DNA of 64,000 bases from Bathymodiolus brooksi. Lineage: Eukaryota > Mollusca > Bivalvia > Mytilida > Modiolidae. Positions 11,718 to 24,900 of this stretch are shown in pieces (the stretch's first letter is position 1; the number at the start of each line of letters is the position of its first letter). The stretch is from NCBI GenBank assembly GCA_963680875.1, contig OY804580.1, forward strand, positions 99,486,000-99,549,999. The letters run 5' to 3'. The notes beneath the pieces were generated by a model. The model had not been told where the DNA came from, searched no databases, and was given only the letters and a program-made list of their open reading frames with translations. The position numbers and the translations under genes are program-made.

Positions 11718-12876
11718 TACCGGAGCGACAATTAGCTTGGTATCCAATGAGATATTTTACGCACTGGATAAGTCAAAACGACCAGAAGTAAGACCATTAG
11801 GGCAAACTATCGTTACTGCTAACGGAACCAATCTTAGCAGTATAGGACAATCTTTATTTAACCTCAAGATGGGATATCAGCAGTGTGGGATTGAAGCCGT
11901 AATTGCCGACTTAGCCATAGATGGAATTCTGGGATTAGACTTCGTTCAAAGATATAATTGTTTGATTGATCTAAGAAGTAATGTGTTATGCTTCGTTAAT
12001 GAAGAACTGCCTTTATATATTGAGGGTCAAATCGGATGTACACAGGAAGGAACAGAGATGATTGTGGACGGACATGTCCAGTGCGTTTCCAAACTACGCA
12101 CATTCAGCAAATCTGCCTGTTCGCAAGTATGTGATAAAGAACTGGTTACTCATCCAATGGACCCGTACGATGGTAAGGCATCGATGGAGATACGACAGTT
12201 GCAAGAGAGAGATCAAGATTTAGTGAAAGTCCGTAATTGGTTCAGCAAGAATAAACGACCACCTTTTCACAAAGTTAGGAATCACGGATATGTAATTAAG
12301 TCCTTATGGTCTCAATGGAATGATATCAGATTAAAGAATGGAATACTGTATAGGGTATCTAAAGAAGATGGTGCATTGTGCGTTGTTATACCGTTTTGTG
12401 AAAAACGGAATATAATACAACAGAGCCATGCTGATAAAACATCGGCTTATTTGGGAGTCAGAGAAACGTTGGCTAGAATCAAACAAAAATGTTATTGGCC
12501 AGGAATACGAAAGGATGTTAGAAGTTACGTAGCCAGTTGTGAACCTTGCAGTAAACGCAAATGCTTATTGCAAAAGAATCGAGACCTGATGAAGAGACAG
12601 GTCCTGGGTTGTCCTGTGCGAAGATGCAATTCGCAGAAAGTATTTCAGAAGCGAGAGCAGGGGAGACAGCCTCCTGAATATGCAAATACCCACAAAGTGA
12701 TGAACGGAACGAATGAGGGTATGCCCGACTTGGAATCGGGGGTTACTAAGGTTGTAAACCAACAAGATGAAAAGTTGGTACATGATTCAGCCTGGCTGGA
12801 ATCTGAAGTATCACGTAGACCAAAAAGAAAGAAAAAGTCTCCTGTCTGGTTGCGTGATTACGATCAGCATTGGTAA
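11701..12876 (+). pseudogene. Protease plus integrase zinc-binding remnant of pol
   Basis: Open from about 11701 in the frame +1 to gag. The retropepsin active site VDTGATISLVS is encoded at 11713-11745, followed by the flap region and an ILGLDF motif (about 11926-11943), so the protease looks whole. From about 12170 the protein switches to the region preceding integrase, then RETLARIKQKCYWPG and CEPCSKRK (about 12460-12560), the H2C2 zinc-binding domain. The second histidine expected in the GHLG context is Tyr here (SAYLG). The DDE catalytic core, reverse transcriptase and RNase H are missing. It ends in a basic tail (RPKRKKKSPVWLRDY) usual for gypsy pol. First in-frame ATG is at 11737, inside the protease, so independent initiation is unlikely. 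Confidence 0.85.
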
Positions 12877-13688
12877 AGTAAACCGTTTCTGTAGATAAAT
12901 ATGTAAATAAATATTGAAGATAATGTATATCTTATGATTTTATTTGTGTACAGTGGTTTGTAAGTGACAAGTTGTCTCTTGTGTTAGATGACAAGTACAG
13001 AGCGGCAGTCATCAACTTGTCATTATTATTTTATGTGTCCGTCGGATGGGGACGTTAAATCCGAGGTCCCGTGTTCAATGAGCGCCACGCCTGTGCACGT
13101 TAAAGATCCCTTCAGTAGCAGCAGTCTCTTCGGAGCTGTGTTCGTTAAGAGTAGGCATCATTATGAAGCCGCTACTTAGGCAAAATTACTTCATACCGGT
13201 TTTTGACGTTTTATATTTCTTTTCCAGTGGCAGTTCAAATTATTTTCTATGATTATTAGGTGCTTAAATTTGTTAATTGTTGTAATATATTGCTGCTACA
13301 GTTGCTCAGTTATAGGGTTTAAAGCATTAGGTTATGGGATGGGAAAGTAAGTTTTGTTTTAGGTAGAATGTCAAATTACACGTAGTTACGAATTTATCTT
13401 CGTAGTAGAAACTGATAGAACTCTGGACAAGATTGTAGATTGAATATCTACGAGCTGAGGTTCTGACCAACCAGGGGTTGGAACGGATTTTGGACTAGTG
13501 ACCGATGGCGTTCGGCACTTAGTAATGATAGGCATTGTGGCCTTTCTTTTTGTCCAGCTGATGACAAAACCGCTGCTTTGCATGTTGATAGAATTTGGGT
13601 CTGAAAAATGGCCACAGGAATCGAAGTATTCAGTTGAAGCTTGAAGAGTAGGTAAATGCGAGGACGCATTTCTTGGAGGCGTGGGTAA
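12877..13688 (+). other. 3' non-coding region of the retrotransposon
   Basis: About 810 bases between the pol stop and the 3' LTR, without a credible frame. The part at 13035-13140 (ggggacgttaaatccgaggt ... gcacgttaaagatccc) resembles a motif I associate with interspersed repeats in molluscs, so it may be a captured fragment. The last bases (ggaggcgtgggtaa, 13675-13688) are purine-rich and are the likely polypurine tract, though interrupted. Confidence 0.6.
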
Positions 13689-14864
13689 TGTGACAAAATT
13701 AGTTAACACGTATTTAAAATGCGTATGCAAATTCTAAAAATAAATTAAGGCTATAAATAGGTGATAATTTGCGCACTTGACCGTATAATTTCCTTCCCCA
13801 CTTCCACGAATTCCCCTTTGGTGTATGTTGTTTTAATTGTTTAATATACAAAGTTGGCATGCAAATAATGAATTTACAACTTTCGAAACAGTAGACCATT
13901 TTTATTTATCAAGTGGTTGGTTAAATAAGACATTTTTTTAAGCATACGAATAGTTTCTATTTTTAGTTTCCATAATGTTTATAATTAATACGATAAGTAA
14001 CAGAGTCATAAACGGGTCGGGATATGAAATAATGCACGGAAATAGTCTGATCTTTTACACGCTTTATGATTATCATTGGGTTATATAAAATCGTTTTGAT
14101 GATGCAGACTTTTGGAATCGTCTGTATAAAATGGTATAGTCCAAAACAGGGTATATAAACGCTTGTCACAGCGTGTCTTGTCACTTTGGGTTGCTCTGTC
14201 GAGCTACATGTTTGTTCAATAGCCCTATGCAATACTGGTATTCGCTCTTGGTTACTTGATTAGCAGCTTTACGCACAGGTTAAAGTGACTATAGCTAAGT
14301 GCTGTTAAAACGCACAGGTTGAATTAGCTATAGTAGCGTGCCTAAAACGCACAGGACTGACGCACAAGTGCTGTAAAAACGCACAGGTTGAATTAGCTAT
14401 AGTGGCGTGCGTAAAACGCACAGGACTGACGCACAAGTGCTGTAAAAACGCACAGGTTGAATTAGCTATAGTAGCGTGCGTAAAACGCACAGGACTGACG
14501 CACAAGTGCTGTAAAAACGCACAGGTTTAATTAGCTATAGTGGCGTGCGTAAAACGCACAGGTTGATCTAGTAATAGGTGCGGGCGTCAAAAACATACAG
14601 GCTGAACCAGTAATAGGTACGTGGGAAAAACGCACAGGGTAAACTGGCAAAAGGTGCGAGGGTAAAACGCACAGGTTAAGCTAATAATAGGTGCGTGCGT
14701 AAAACGCACAGGTCCGACGCACGGGTGCCGAAAACGCACAACATTGTCCATAGGTTTAACTGTATAAGCTAAAATACGATATACAGAGCGTCACTTGAAT
14801 CCAGAGGAGTAACTCTGGTACGAACCGGATTACGCCAGTGACGTGCAACCCCCTGCACGTTACA
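13689..14864 (+). repeat. 3' LTR (1176 bp)
   Basis: Matches 9575-10815. Differences seen by eye: one fewer 69-bp unit (four, starting near 14318), substitutions such as cgtacagg to catacagg near 14595 and ggttgaatt to ggtttaatt near 14524, and a 4-bp insertion near 14740. Confidence 0.95.
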
Positions 14865-14868
14865 ATAT

Positions 14869-15717
14869 ATACTCATTAAAATAATAATAAATAATAAAAG
14901 TATACAAATGTCACATCTGCAGAAAGCACCAAGGGATGTAGTCCGAGATTCCTCTGCCGTCTGACGGCTTTTATGGATTTACTATAGCCGTGGGATGTCA
15001 GAGAGTTATACATACGGAAAACAACGGATTTGCTTCTCCAACTCTGGGTTAGCACATTTCCACGTTTCGTGGCTATCGGATTTTATTTTCTATCAGAAAC
15101 CCTTATATAAATCGCTTCACCAATCATTTTTCTATTCATTCATAACCATCTTACCTGGGCCAATATGGGTCTCAATATGGAAATGATCTTGTAGTAATCC
15201 AATAACCGGTTGTTTTCCAGGGGTGTGAAAATATGGACAGTTTACTTCCGGTCATATACTTACGGTCATATTGGTCATACAAAAATGCCTTTATTTGAAC
15301 TAAGTATGTAATAATGAGAGATAATGTTCAAAGCAGAGGGTCCGGAAGACTACTTTAGGAAGTCAATAACTACCTTTTTGTGACTACGTTAAATAAAATG
15401 AAAACAAGGTTTACCGACCTACACATCAGGTACGCTTTGGGGCTACAGTTGGTTCCTTCTATTATTGAAAATATTGCTCCATAGCTGAGTCCCCCTCCCC
15501 CATCAAAAGATTATCTGGATCCGTCCCTGGTGTATGGTACATTTAGTAAGACAAAGAACCTGTATAGCTACTTCATTACATATAAGATAGAATTCCCCAA
15601 GTGTGTGTGTATCTGTCATATATGACTGCAGTTAAGTGCAATTTTACGACTATTAATACATCACTGTTTAAACTTTCTTTTCGTAATTAAAACTTACATT
15701 ATAATTTTATTTTCCAG
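14869..15717. other. Flank/intron 5' of first visible cadherin exon, nothing recognised
   Basis: No repeat or gene identified. The last 20 bases form the polypyrimidine tract and AG of the splice acceptor before 15718. Since 15718 opens in mid-domain, this stretch and probably everything upstream to beyond the window start lies in a long intron, unless an exon was missed. Confidence 0.5.
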
Positions 15718-15900
15718 TTTTGAGGATATACCAAGTTGATATAACAGTCACAGATAAAAATGATGAAAATCCTGTTATATCAAACCATCCACGACCGTTC
15801 CAGGCTACGGTTGAATTCATCGTTTCAGCAGGAACACAGGTTTATCAGCTGACAGCGTTTGATCCTGACACTACTTCAGATGTGAAATTTTATATTGCAG
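15718..15900 (+). CDS. Cadherin exon 1 of window
   Basis: Acceptor ttttccag, donor gcag/gtaaaa; begins with 2 bases of a split codon and ends with 1. Encodes the end of an upstream EC repeat ([12 protein letters not shown], a D-x-N-D-x-x-P linker) and the first strands of W1 ([20 protein letters not shown]). The repeat it closes starts in exons outside the window. Confidence 0.9.
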
Positions 15901-18900
15901 GTAAAATTTACAACTTATTTGTAGATGAATAATGCATAAATTAATTATAATAAATCAACACTATAAAGAGTGGCCCTCTCTTATAAGGTCACCCATTTTG
16001 CTATGAAATAGTGCTCTTAAAAGAGCAGTGGCCTCTTTCTAAGATTATTGATAGTGACGCCAGTTTCAAGAATATTTCAGTTATATCCAGGCGGTCAGTT
16101 TTATTGGTGGAGGAAACCGGAGTACCGGAGAAAACCATGGACCTGTCTCAAGTCACTGACAATTTTTATCACATAATGTTGTATCGAGTACACCTCGCCT
16201 AAGCGGGATTCGAACTGACAACATTAGTTGTGATAAACACTGATTGCATAGCTAATAGGTAGTTGACTAGTTGTAAATCCAACTACCATACGATCATGAC
16301 CACAACAGCCCCAGTAGAATTACATGGCTTTCTTTTCATTTCAGGTACCAATGAAGATTTTGATGTAGAACCTAATTCTGGTTGGATCAAGACGAAGAGA
16401 ACGTTAAATCAGAATACCAATTATGTTGTCAAAGTATATGCTCAAGATACTGCTGCTTCTGAGCCAGAACAGAGGAGTGCAACAGAATTCGTCTCTATTT
16501 ATACTGGGTCTCTTAGTCCACAATTCAATGAAACTTCCTATACCGCAAACGTACAGGAGACCAATCAACCAGATCAAATGTAAGCATTCTTATACTAATC
16601 TTTGAGAGAGAGAGGGATGGATGGAGGGAGAGGGAGGAGAGAGAGGGAGTCAGAGAGGGGGAGAGCGAAAGAGAAAGAGAGCAGGGAAAAGAGAGAAAGA
16701 GAGAGGGAGGGGGGGGAGAGGGTGAGGGAGAGAGCGAGAGAAAGAGAGCAGGGAAAAGAGAGGGTGAGGGAGAGAGCGAGAGAGAGGAGAGTGAGAATGA
16801 GGGATGGATGGAGGAAGGGAGAGAAAGCAAGAAGGAGAGAGGGGGTGAGAGTGAGAAAGAGTATGGGAGAGGGAGAAAGAGAGAGAAGGAAGGAAGGAGA
16901 GGGAGAGAGTGAGAGAGAAAGAGGGAGAGAGAGAGAGCGAGAATGAGGGATGGATGGAGGAAGTAATAGAGAGGGAGGGGTGGAAAGAGAGGGAGGGAAA
17001 GCGAGAGGGGGTGACAGCAAGAGAGAATGAGAGTGAAGGAGAGGGGGGAAAAGAGGGTGAAAGAGAGAGAGGGAGAGCAAGAGGCAGGGGGAGAGGAGAA
17101 GGGGGAGAGAGAAAGGGAGAGGAGAGGGAGGAAGAGAGAGACGGAGGAAGGGAGGGAGAGTAAGAGAGAGAGACGAGAGGGATAGGAGAGAGGAAGAGTG
17201 AGAGAGATGGAAGGAGAGGGGAGAGAGTGAGAATGAGAGATGGATGGAGGAAGGGAGAGAGATGGAGGGAGGGAGGGAGAGCAAGAGATGAGAGGGGAAG
17301 GAGAGAGGAAGAGTGAGAGAGAGATGGAGGGAGGGGGAGAGAGAGTGAGAATGAGAGATGGATGGAGGAAGGGAGAGAGAGGTAGGGAGGGAGGGAGAAA
17401 GAGGAGAACAGGAGGGAAGGTGAAAGGGGAGAAAGAGAGAGAGGGAAGGAGAGAGAGCAAGAGGCGGGGGAGGGAAGGAGAGAGAGCAAGAGGCAGGGGG
17501 ATGGAAGGAGAGAGAGCGAGAGGCAGGGAGAGGGAGAGAAAGAGAGAGAAAGAGGGAGAAAGAGAGTGAAGGAGAGAGAGTGAGAGGCAGGGGGAGGGAG
17601 AGAGAGAGGAGGGTGAGAGAGAGAGGGAGGAAGGGAGAGAGATGGATGGGGAGAGGAGAGGGAGGGAGAGAGAGAAAGAAATGTTGAGGAGAGCTGCTAA
17701 TAGTAACAATCTATGCAGATAATTGTATTTAGTGATTTTTTTATCCACAATTCAAGTATTTTGTTTTGTAATGGAATTAAGAGATTACAGATTACACAAT
17801 TAATAAGAAGCCAAGGGCTATAATTAAATGGAGGCACTTGAGTTTCGTGTCATTGAACTCGGGCTAGTATTTAGGATTATTCTAATCTGCAATTTAGTCA
17901 TACACACTACAAAGAATTATAGTATTATAAAAGTGTTTTTACTATTCTTATTTTCACCTAATTTTTTGACACGTGGTTTTAATAGAAATCGTACTTGAAC
18001 CTGATTTTAACGTCCGTAATTTCATTATATAGGAGGTTGAAAGTTCAAGTTCATGTTTAACTTGGATAAAAATGCATGATGAATGTCTATTACTATATTG
18101 CTAAAGTTGTCATTAAACACCAATCAATCAATCTATTACCATATATTAGCCCTTTGTCTCAGGGTATTGGTCTAAAATATATTTTTCCAATTTATACATT
18201 TTTATGACTTCAGAAGAGATTTTGAGCATGTTTATATGCCATCCATATGAAATTAATAGCTTCCTGTTACCATGGTAACCAGACATACAATTTTTGAATC
18301 TTTCTTTTAAGAAAAAAATACTTTAAAATCCATGAAAAAAACTTTGTATGAGGGCAGTGTTAAGAGATACGGTTCCACAACTAAGAAGCAGATTGATTGA
18401 TTGTTGCTTTACGTCCAGCATCAACTATTTCATGCATTTTCAGGACAAGCTCTATAAGGGGTCAGTCATGTTTCATTTCACTGCAATTCAAACAAATTTT
18501 TTTTTATGGATGATGTTTAACAATAAGTTATTTGATGCATTTTCTTTTTCATTTTCAGTTTTAGTACCTTATCACCAGACGGCCATCTTAGCTTGGTGTA
18601 TGCGATCAACTTTCAGAAAACACTCGGTGGAAATACAGTTTACACTGTCTATGATGGGAACTCTATTTCAACCAAGTTCAGAATTGACAACACTGGACAT
18701 CTTGTCACTTTGACATCACTTGATTATGAAGCTGATCCAACGACATTTAATCTAATAATCCGAGCAAAAGATACTCATTCAGAATTGACAAGTTCCGTTG
18801 TGGTAAGTTGTCATAGTAGACTATCACTGGATTAAGCTTTGTTTGTAATAGTTGACCTAAGGGCACATGCATGCCAAGTAGTATACACCCTCATTTTGAA

Positions 18901-21900
18901 TTGAGTGTATGGGGTTTAACGCCATGTTCAACACTATTTCAGTTATATCATGGCGGTATATCCTCATTATGCTGCCGTCTTTTGAACTGAGCTATATTTT
19001 GGCAATATATCAAGGGAGAAATATACATATAAAATGCATGATTTTGGAAATTTAGACTTTAAAATTTGATAGTGATTAAAGAGGGGCGGTATAACAAGAA
19101 TGCATGGTATAGTTCATTTGATGGCAGACATTTTATTAACGAGAGATGTTGGTTGCATGAATACATTCCCTCGACATAACATTTATAACGGTTATCTTAT
19201 CATTTTCTGTCTGTACATACAAAGATTGATTGATTGATTGGTGTTTAACTTTTTTTCTGACAATAACTCGAGTTTTATGTTTGAATGATCCATCTAAAAA
19301 AATTTACACAATGGTTCTTCACACAGAATAAAGATGTGGACTGATTTGGGGATTCCCGCTCTATCTGTTTTCAAACAAAGTGTTCAGATACTGTGAAATC
19401 ACTTTTTTTCGTTGGATACCAATTTTGTTTGTGGTTTTCATGGGTAGATTGATTCACAAAATTAAAAATCCAATGAACAATGAAACTTGGGAAGCAGTTC
19501 GACATCAATATATAGTCATATACTGTCCTGGCGACCGTTTCACTAAAGGTCGCGACCGTTTCACTGAAGGTCGCAAGTCGTAAACGTAGACGTAAGTGTA
19601 CTCTTAAGAGTTACTACCGTTTCACTAATAGTTAGGATTTACGACTTACGATAAAAAGTGATCGCAAAGTTAAGAGTGGTGGAAGGTACACGTAAGTCAT
19701 AAATCGTAAACCTATTTTTGAAGAGAAGAATTGCTATCTATATTTATTTTTAATATGAACGAATATCAAACGAAGCAATCAATAAATATTAGATGCAGCA
19801 ACATTTTTTATATTTCGAGAGCCATAAAAAATCATTAAAACAGCTACACATTATTGTTTGTTTCAGTGTACTTTCTATCAGTTCTGGATTTGAGGATTAA
19901 CAGCCAGGTATCATTTTTCCACGGAGAAAGAGCATTACCATTGCCCGTAAATTATACGAGACTTTTTTTTTACATTTGCGCGGATTACCTGTTATTTAGA
20001 ATATATTTGATTTACTCATAATATTTTCTGCATTTTGCAGCACGACTGACGATGCAATATGGATTATTCGCCTCTTTGGTCAGCCTTTAAAATGAAAACA
20101 CAAAATATAAGAATAACATCTATACAAATATATGTATAAAAAAAAAACAATAATTTTGAAGGCAACAGATAATCTAGCAGTCCAAATGTTAAAATTCATT
20201 GGTAGTTTTTATTGATTATATAAAGCCTTAAACACTTACTATGAATATAAATCAACAGTACATATACATGTTTTAGGTTTGATATTGTAAGATGTGTATT
20301 TTTGTTGTTTTATGTGTTGATGAAACATATTATTTTATATGCGTGAATATAGTGATGCAATAAAACTACCCAAATCCTACCCCCCACTGCGGTGGGCAGG
20401 GATTACAGATTAAGTAATTTCTGGCTGGCGAAAGAAGTCAATAAAGAGTTAAAAAAAAAGTTGCTGCATCAGTGTTTATAAAAACCATAAAATATTATGA
20501 AAATACGAATTGTACTTTAAAGAAAGGTAAAATCCGCACAATTGTCATGTGTTGAAGTTCTTCACATAAATGTAGGATTTTTTTCCGAGCAATTAAAATG
20601 CACCACAAACGGAATATTAGTGCAGAATGTGAATGTATTGCCAAATATATATGGTCACATTTTTGAAATTTCCCCTTACATATAGCATGAAATTTGTTAA
20701 AATATATTCCATAACAAAAATTTCTTTTCAAATTTCAGTAAATTTTTACACTTAACATTTTTTTCCTGATAGCTTTGGTTTATTCATTTAAAAAATCACT
20801 TTGGAGTTTTATAATTAGTTGAATATTAAAAATGTATTTAAACACATTTAAAATGTGATTATTAATGTAATCAGCTTTTGATTTGATTTTTTGGTGTCTT
20901 AATGCCACTTTCAGCAGTATTTCAGCTATATCGGCTGCGAATCGAGTGCACCCTTTTTGTAATTTACAATGCCGGGCGCAAACCCACTCCGTATTGGAGA
21001 TAGGCTTGTACGAGTTGTTAGGTCCAACGACCTAACTCATTGAGCCACCCTAATCATCTTTTGAGCTGTTGGGTTTATTATATAAAAAATATATGATACA
21101 ATATAATATCTTTTTACCTCAATTATAGGAGATGTTACTTGTCTCAAGTCGTAAGTCGTAACTCTTAAGTTTAGGACTAGTTTAGTGAAACGCACGTATA
21201 CGTGCACGTAAGAGTGATCTTAGAATTACGATTTAGTGAAACGGTCGCCTGGAGTGACCTTGAGTTTCTGGACCCGCTGCATAGGGTACAATTGACCATT
21301 TTAATGACGAAATATGTACGAGCATACCTTTTAATGGGTTATAATCCACATGAACATGTTTGTGAATTATTTGATTGGAATTCATGTGTAAGAGACTCGC
21401 TGTATTACCAGTGATAATGTCTGTTTCGACCTTCAAAACTACTGTTATTCTATCTATATATATTTCATGTTTATTGTACTTGTTTATATCTAATTTTTAG
21501 CTGACAGTGACGCTTGAAGACAGAAATGAATTTGATCCAACGTTTACCCTCTCTACATATACAAAAACAATTGCTGAAGATTTGGCCCCAGGCAGTTCTA
21601 TTTTGACAGGTAAATTTACAAGCATTTTACGACCTCAAAATAAAATATTGTTTGATTTTTCTGTTTACCTAGACCTACCGACCCACCAAATAACTGCATC
21701 GGTGGGGTAATGGTAAGCGTGCTCGCCTCGAGTGTGGTAGATCATGGGTTTGAGTCCCCAATTGGGTCAAACCAATGATTATAAAATTTGTTGCTTATCC
21801 GCTAAGCATGCAGCATTAAGGAGAGAGAGCAAAGACTGGTTGGCTCAGAATCTGGATAATGTGTCAGAGTGGGACGACATGTCTATCTGCGGACTGTCGT

Positions 21901-24900
21901 TTCAGTGAGCTAGCACTAGAAAAAATCCAACTAAGTGTGTTGGTCTAGTACAAAGCGGACCTCATCATCCTCACATTGAAAACTAACTTGTTCTCGCCAT
22001 GATATAGTTGAAAAATTGCTGAGTTGGCATTAAACAACAATCACTCACTCACTCCAAATAACCACAACTAGAAATATTTATGCACATATAGTTTAGTTTT
22101 TACCTATTTTTTTTTTTTATAAATATTAAAAAATTATTAAATTATTATAAATTGATTCTAGTAATTTTTAGTACAATTGTTTATTCCGTATTTCAATTAA
22201 AAGCAGTTTTTATATTAGTAATTTAGTTATATTTAGTTAAATTAACAAAAAAAATTCCCATAAAAAAAATTGGGTTAGGGTTGTGGTGTTTAACGCCACT
22301 TTCAACAATATTTTAGTTATATCGTGGTGGCCAGTTTTATTGGTGGAGGAAACCAGACTGTCCAGAGAAAACCACAGACCTGTCGCATGTCACTGGAGAT
22401 CAACATTGAAGCAAAATGTAAGAAATGCTACTTTTTAATTTGTTAATAAGCGTAATTTAAATCAACAAATATATTACTTGTATGCAAGCAAATAGTTTTA
22501 TATACTTCATAATTCACTACAATATTTGTATTACATTGCAGTTATGGCCAATGACCAAGATTTAAACACGGTTCTAAAATTTTGGGTTAGTGATCCATTG
22601 TTTCGTGTTCAGGCTTTATCCTCCACGACAGGAGAGCTCCAAGTCAATAGGTTTGTAACATTAATAATAGGGAGGATTATTTTATCAGTTATTTAACTGA
22701 TTTCAGCTATTTTACTCTGGAGAGAAATTGCAGAAACTTGCTGGACACATTCAGCACACATAAAAAATAGACCATTTTGAAAGGGGATGTAGATGATTTC
22801 AGCTATTTTTCATTGATTTTCAGTTATATTATATTCTAACCAGAATCATCCCTGTAATAAGAAATGATGTGGCTATAAATGAGCATGAGAAGCTATGAAA
22901 CTATTACTAACACTATTAATTTGGAGCCACTGTGATGACAGTCTTCACGATGCGCACCGGCCGTAATCTGGCTTAAGACCAGTAAAACTTTTTTCAGACC
23001 AGTAAATTTTTTATTCAAGAATTTAATTCAGACCAGTTATCATTTCGAGGACTGGTGATGATCCCGCAAAGACCTTGCTATGTTGCAAATAGTACATATG
23101 CATGCTCTTTTCAGTATTTGACACTAATCAACTTTCTTCTTGTTATGACAAAATTTGAGAATTATTTGAACTTTCAAATTCAACAGGGTAGCTACTGGAG
23201 ATAGAGAAACGACATACAATAAATCTAATTTAAATCTAGTCTGTCAATTATTGCACCTTAAAATATTTATTGGTTCATAGGAGATTACACACTGATCCTT
23301 CTAATCCATCAATATAGGGGTCGTCGTGGTCAGGATTGTATGGTGGTGGTATTTACAACTACCTGCACAATCAGTGCCTATCACCACTAAAGTTGTGAGT
23401 TTGAACCCCGTTCATGGCGAGGTGTACTAGATAAAACATTGTGTGATCAAGTTTGTCTGTGACTTGCGACAGGTCGGGTACTCCAGTTTCCTCCACCAAT
23501 AAAACTGACTACCACAATATAACTGAAATATTGTTTATAGTGGCATTAAACATATAAACAAAATCTCAATCTAATCAATCAATAGGGAACTTTCTAACAA
23601 AAGTTTAGTTGACACGACACAGCTGTTTTTTGTAGTCGCAAGACGTGCCAATTAAATATGGCTTCCATCAAATCAAGAGAGCAAAATTTTAATATAACTA
23701 TAACGTCGTGCTTATATGGAAAATGGATATATATCTTTTTCTTTTGCATGTATCTTATCAATAAATGAATTTGTTTGTTTATTATAGCACTTTGGACTAC
23801 GATCGTCAACAAGGTCATCGATATGAGTTTGACATATATGTTGAAGACAATGGTGTACCTCCTCGCAAAAGTCAAGCTAAAATATTGATTGATTTAACTA
23901 ATAAGAATGATGAATGGCCAGATTTTCAAGATGACAACATGGTGACGACCATTAAAGATAACATTGATCCAGGATCAACTGTTTTCATTGTTCAAGCTGT
24001 TGATTTGGATGGTGATGTTGTTTCTTACAGTTTTCAAAGTAAGTTGGCTTAATCTGTCGTCATTGATTTCCAAGTTTACACACACATGCACATACACACA
24101 GTAGTACCCTTTTGTTAGGTCACTCCCACCAAATACCGCCCCTCTTATCAGGCCAAATTTCAGATATATACTACCAAAATGTCCCCTTCAAGGGAGGCCA
24201 GGCCCTCTTATAAGGCCACTTTTTAATTGCAGAAGGGGTGGTCTTATAAGAGCGGGACTACTGTATATGACATATGACTTATGGCCAAAATTTGTACATC
24301 AGTACAATGACTGGTGTCACTTGTGGAGCAGGAACTGCTTACCCTTTGAGAGCACCTGAGTTTACCCCTGGGTTTTAGTGGGGTTCTTGTTTATGCTCAA
24401 ACTTTCATTTTCCGTGATATGTGGACCATTGTTTGTCTTTTTGTTCTTTTTCTTTTGGCATTGTATTGTCTGTCCTTTACAACTTCTGAGGGGCCGTCGT
24501 GGTCGAGATTGTATGGTAGATTTACAACTTCTGAGGGGCCGTCGTGGTCGAGATTGTATGGTAGATTTACAACTTCTGAGGGGCCGTCGTGGTTGAGATT
24601 GTATGGTAGATTTACAACTTCTGAGGGGCCGTCGTGGTCGAGATTGTATGGTAGATTTACAACTTCTGAGGGGCCGTCGTGGTCGAGATTGTATGGTAGA
24701 TTTATAACTTCTGAGGGGCCGTCGTGGTCGAGATTGTATGGTAGATTTACAACTTCTGAGGGGCCGTCGTGGTCGAGATTGTATGGTAGATTTATAACTT
24801 CTGAGGGGCCGTCGTGGTCGAGATTGTATGGTAGATTTACAACTTCTGAGGGGCCGTCGTGGTCGAGATTGTATGGTAGATTTACAACTTCTGAGGGGCC

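Larger units (their letters stand above)
9575..14864 (+). mobile_element. Ty3/gypsy-type LTR retrotransposon, internally deleted
   Basis: A 5.29-kb element bounded by long direct repeats that start TGTGACAAAATTAG and end TGCACGTTACA, flanked by a 4-bp atat duplication. In order it contains the 5' LTR, a tRNA-Leu primer site, gag, a pepsin-like protease, an integrase N-terminal zinc-binding piece, a pol tail, a 3' non-coding part and the 3' LTR. Reverse transcriptase (no YxDD motif), RNase H and the integrase DDE core are missing, so it cannot move on its own. The LTRs differ by only a few substitutions plus one internal repeat unit, so insertion was recent, presumably with enzymes from an intact relative. 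Gene order protease before integrase remnants fits Ty3/gypsy but is also seen in other groups. Confidence 0.93.
18803..21500. other. Intron 3
   Basis: 2.7 kb. Contains scattered SINE tail fragments (about 18905-18960 and 19225-19262) and a 1.7-kb inverted-repeat element at 19527-21252 that carries a SINE-C. No coding potential seen. Confidence 0.7.

Noticed and set aside
16525..17748. Long Ser/Leu/Pro-rich open frames (up to 407 codons) on the minus strand, and Arg/Glu/Gly-rich ones on the plus strand
   Set aside because: They exist only because the GA-rich tract has few stops; the region is intronic and strongly biased.
21696..21765. tRNA-Gly-like gene
   Set aside because: It is the head of SINE-B: the cloverleaf cannot close properly, and the same body and tail follow in five copies.
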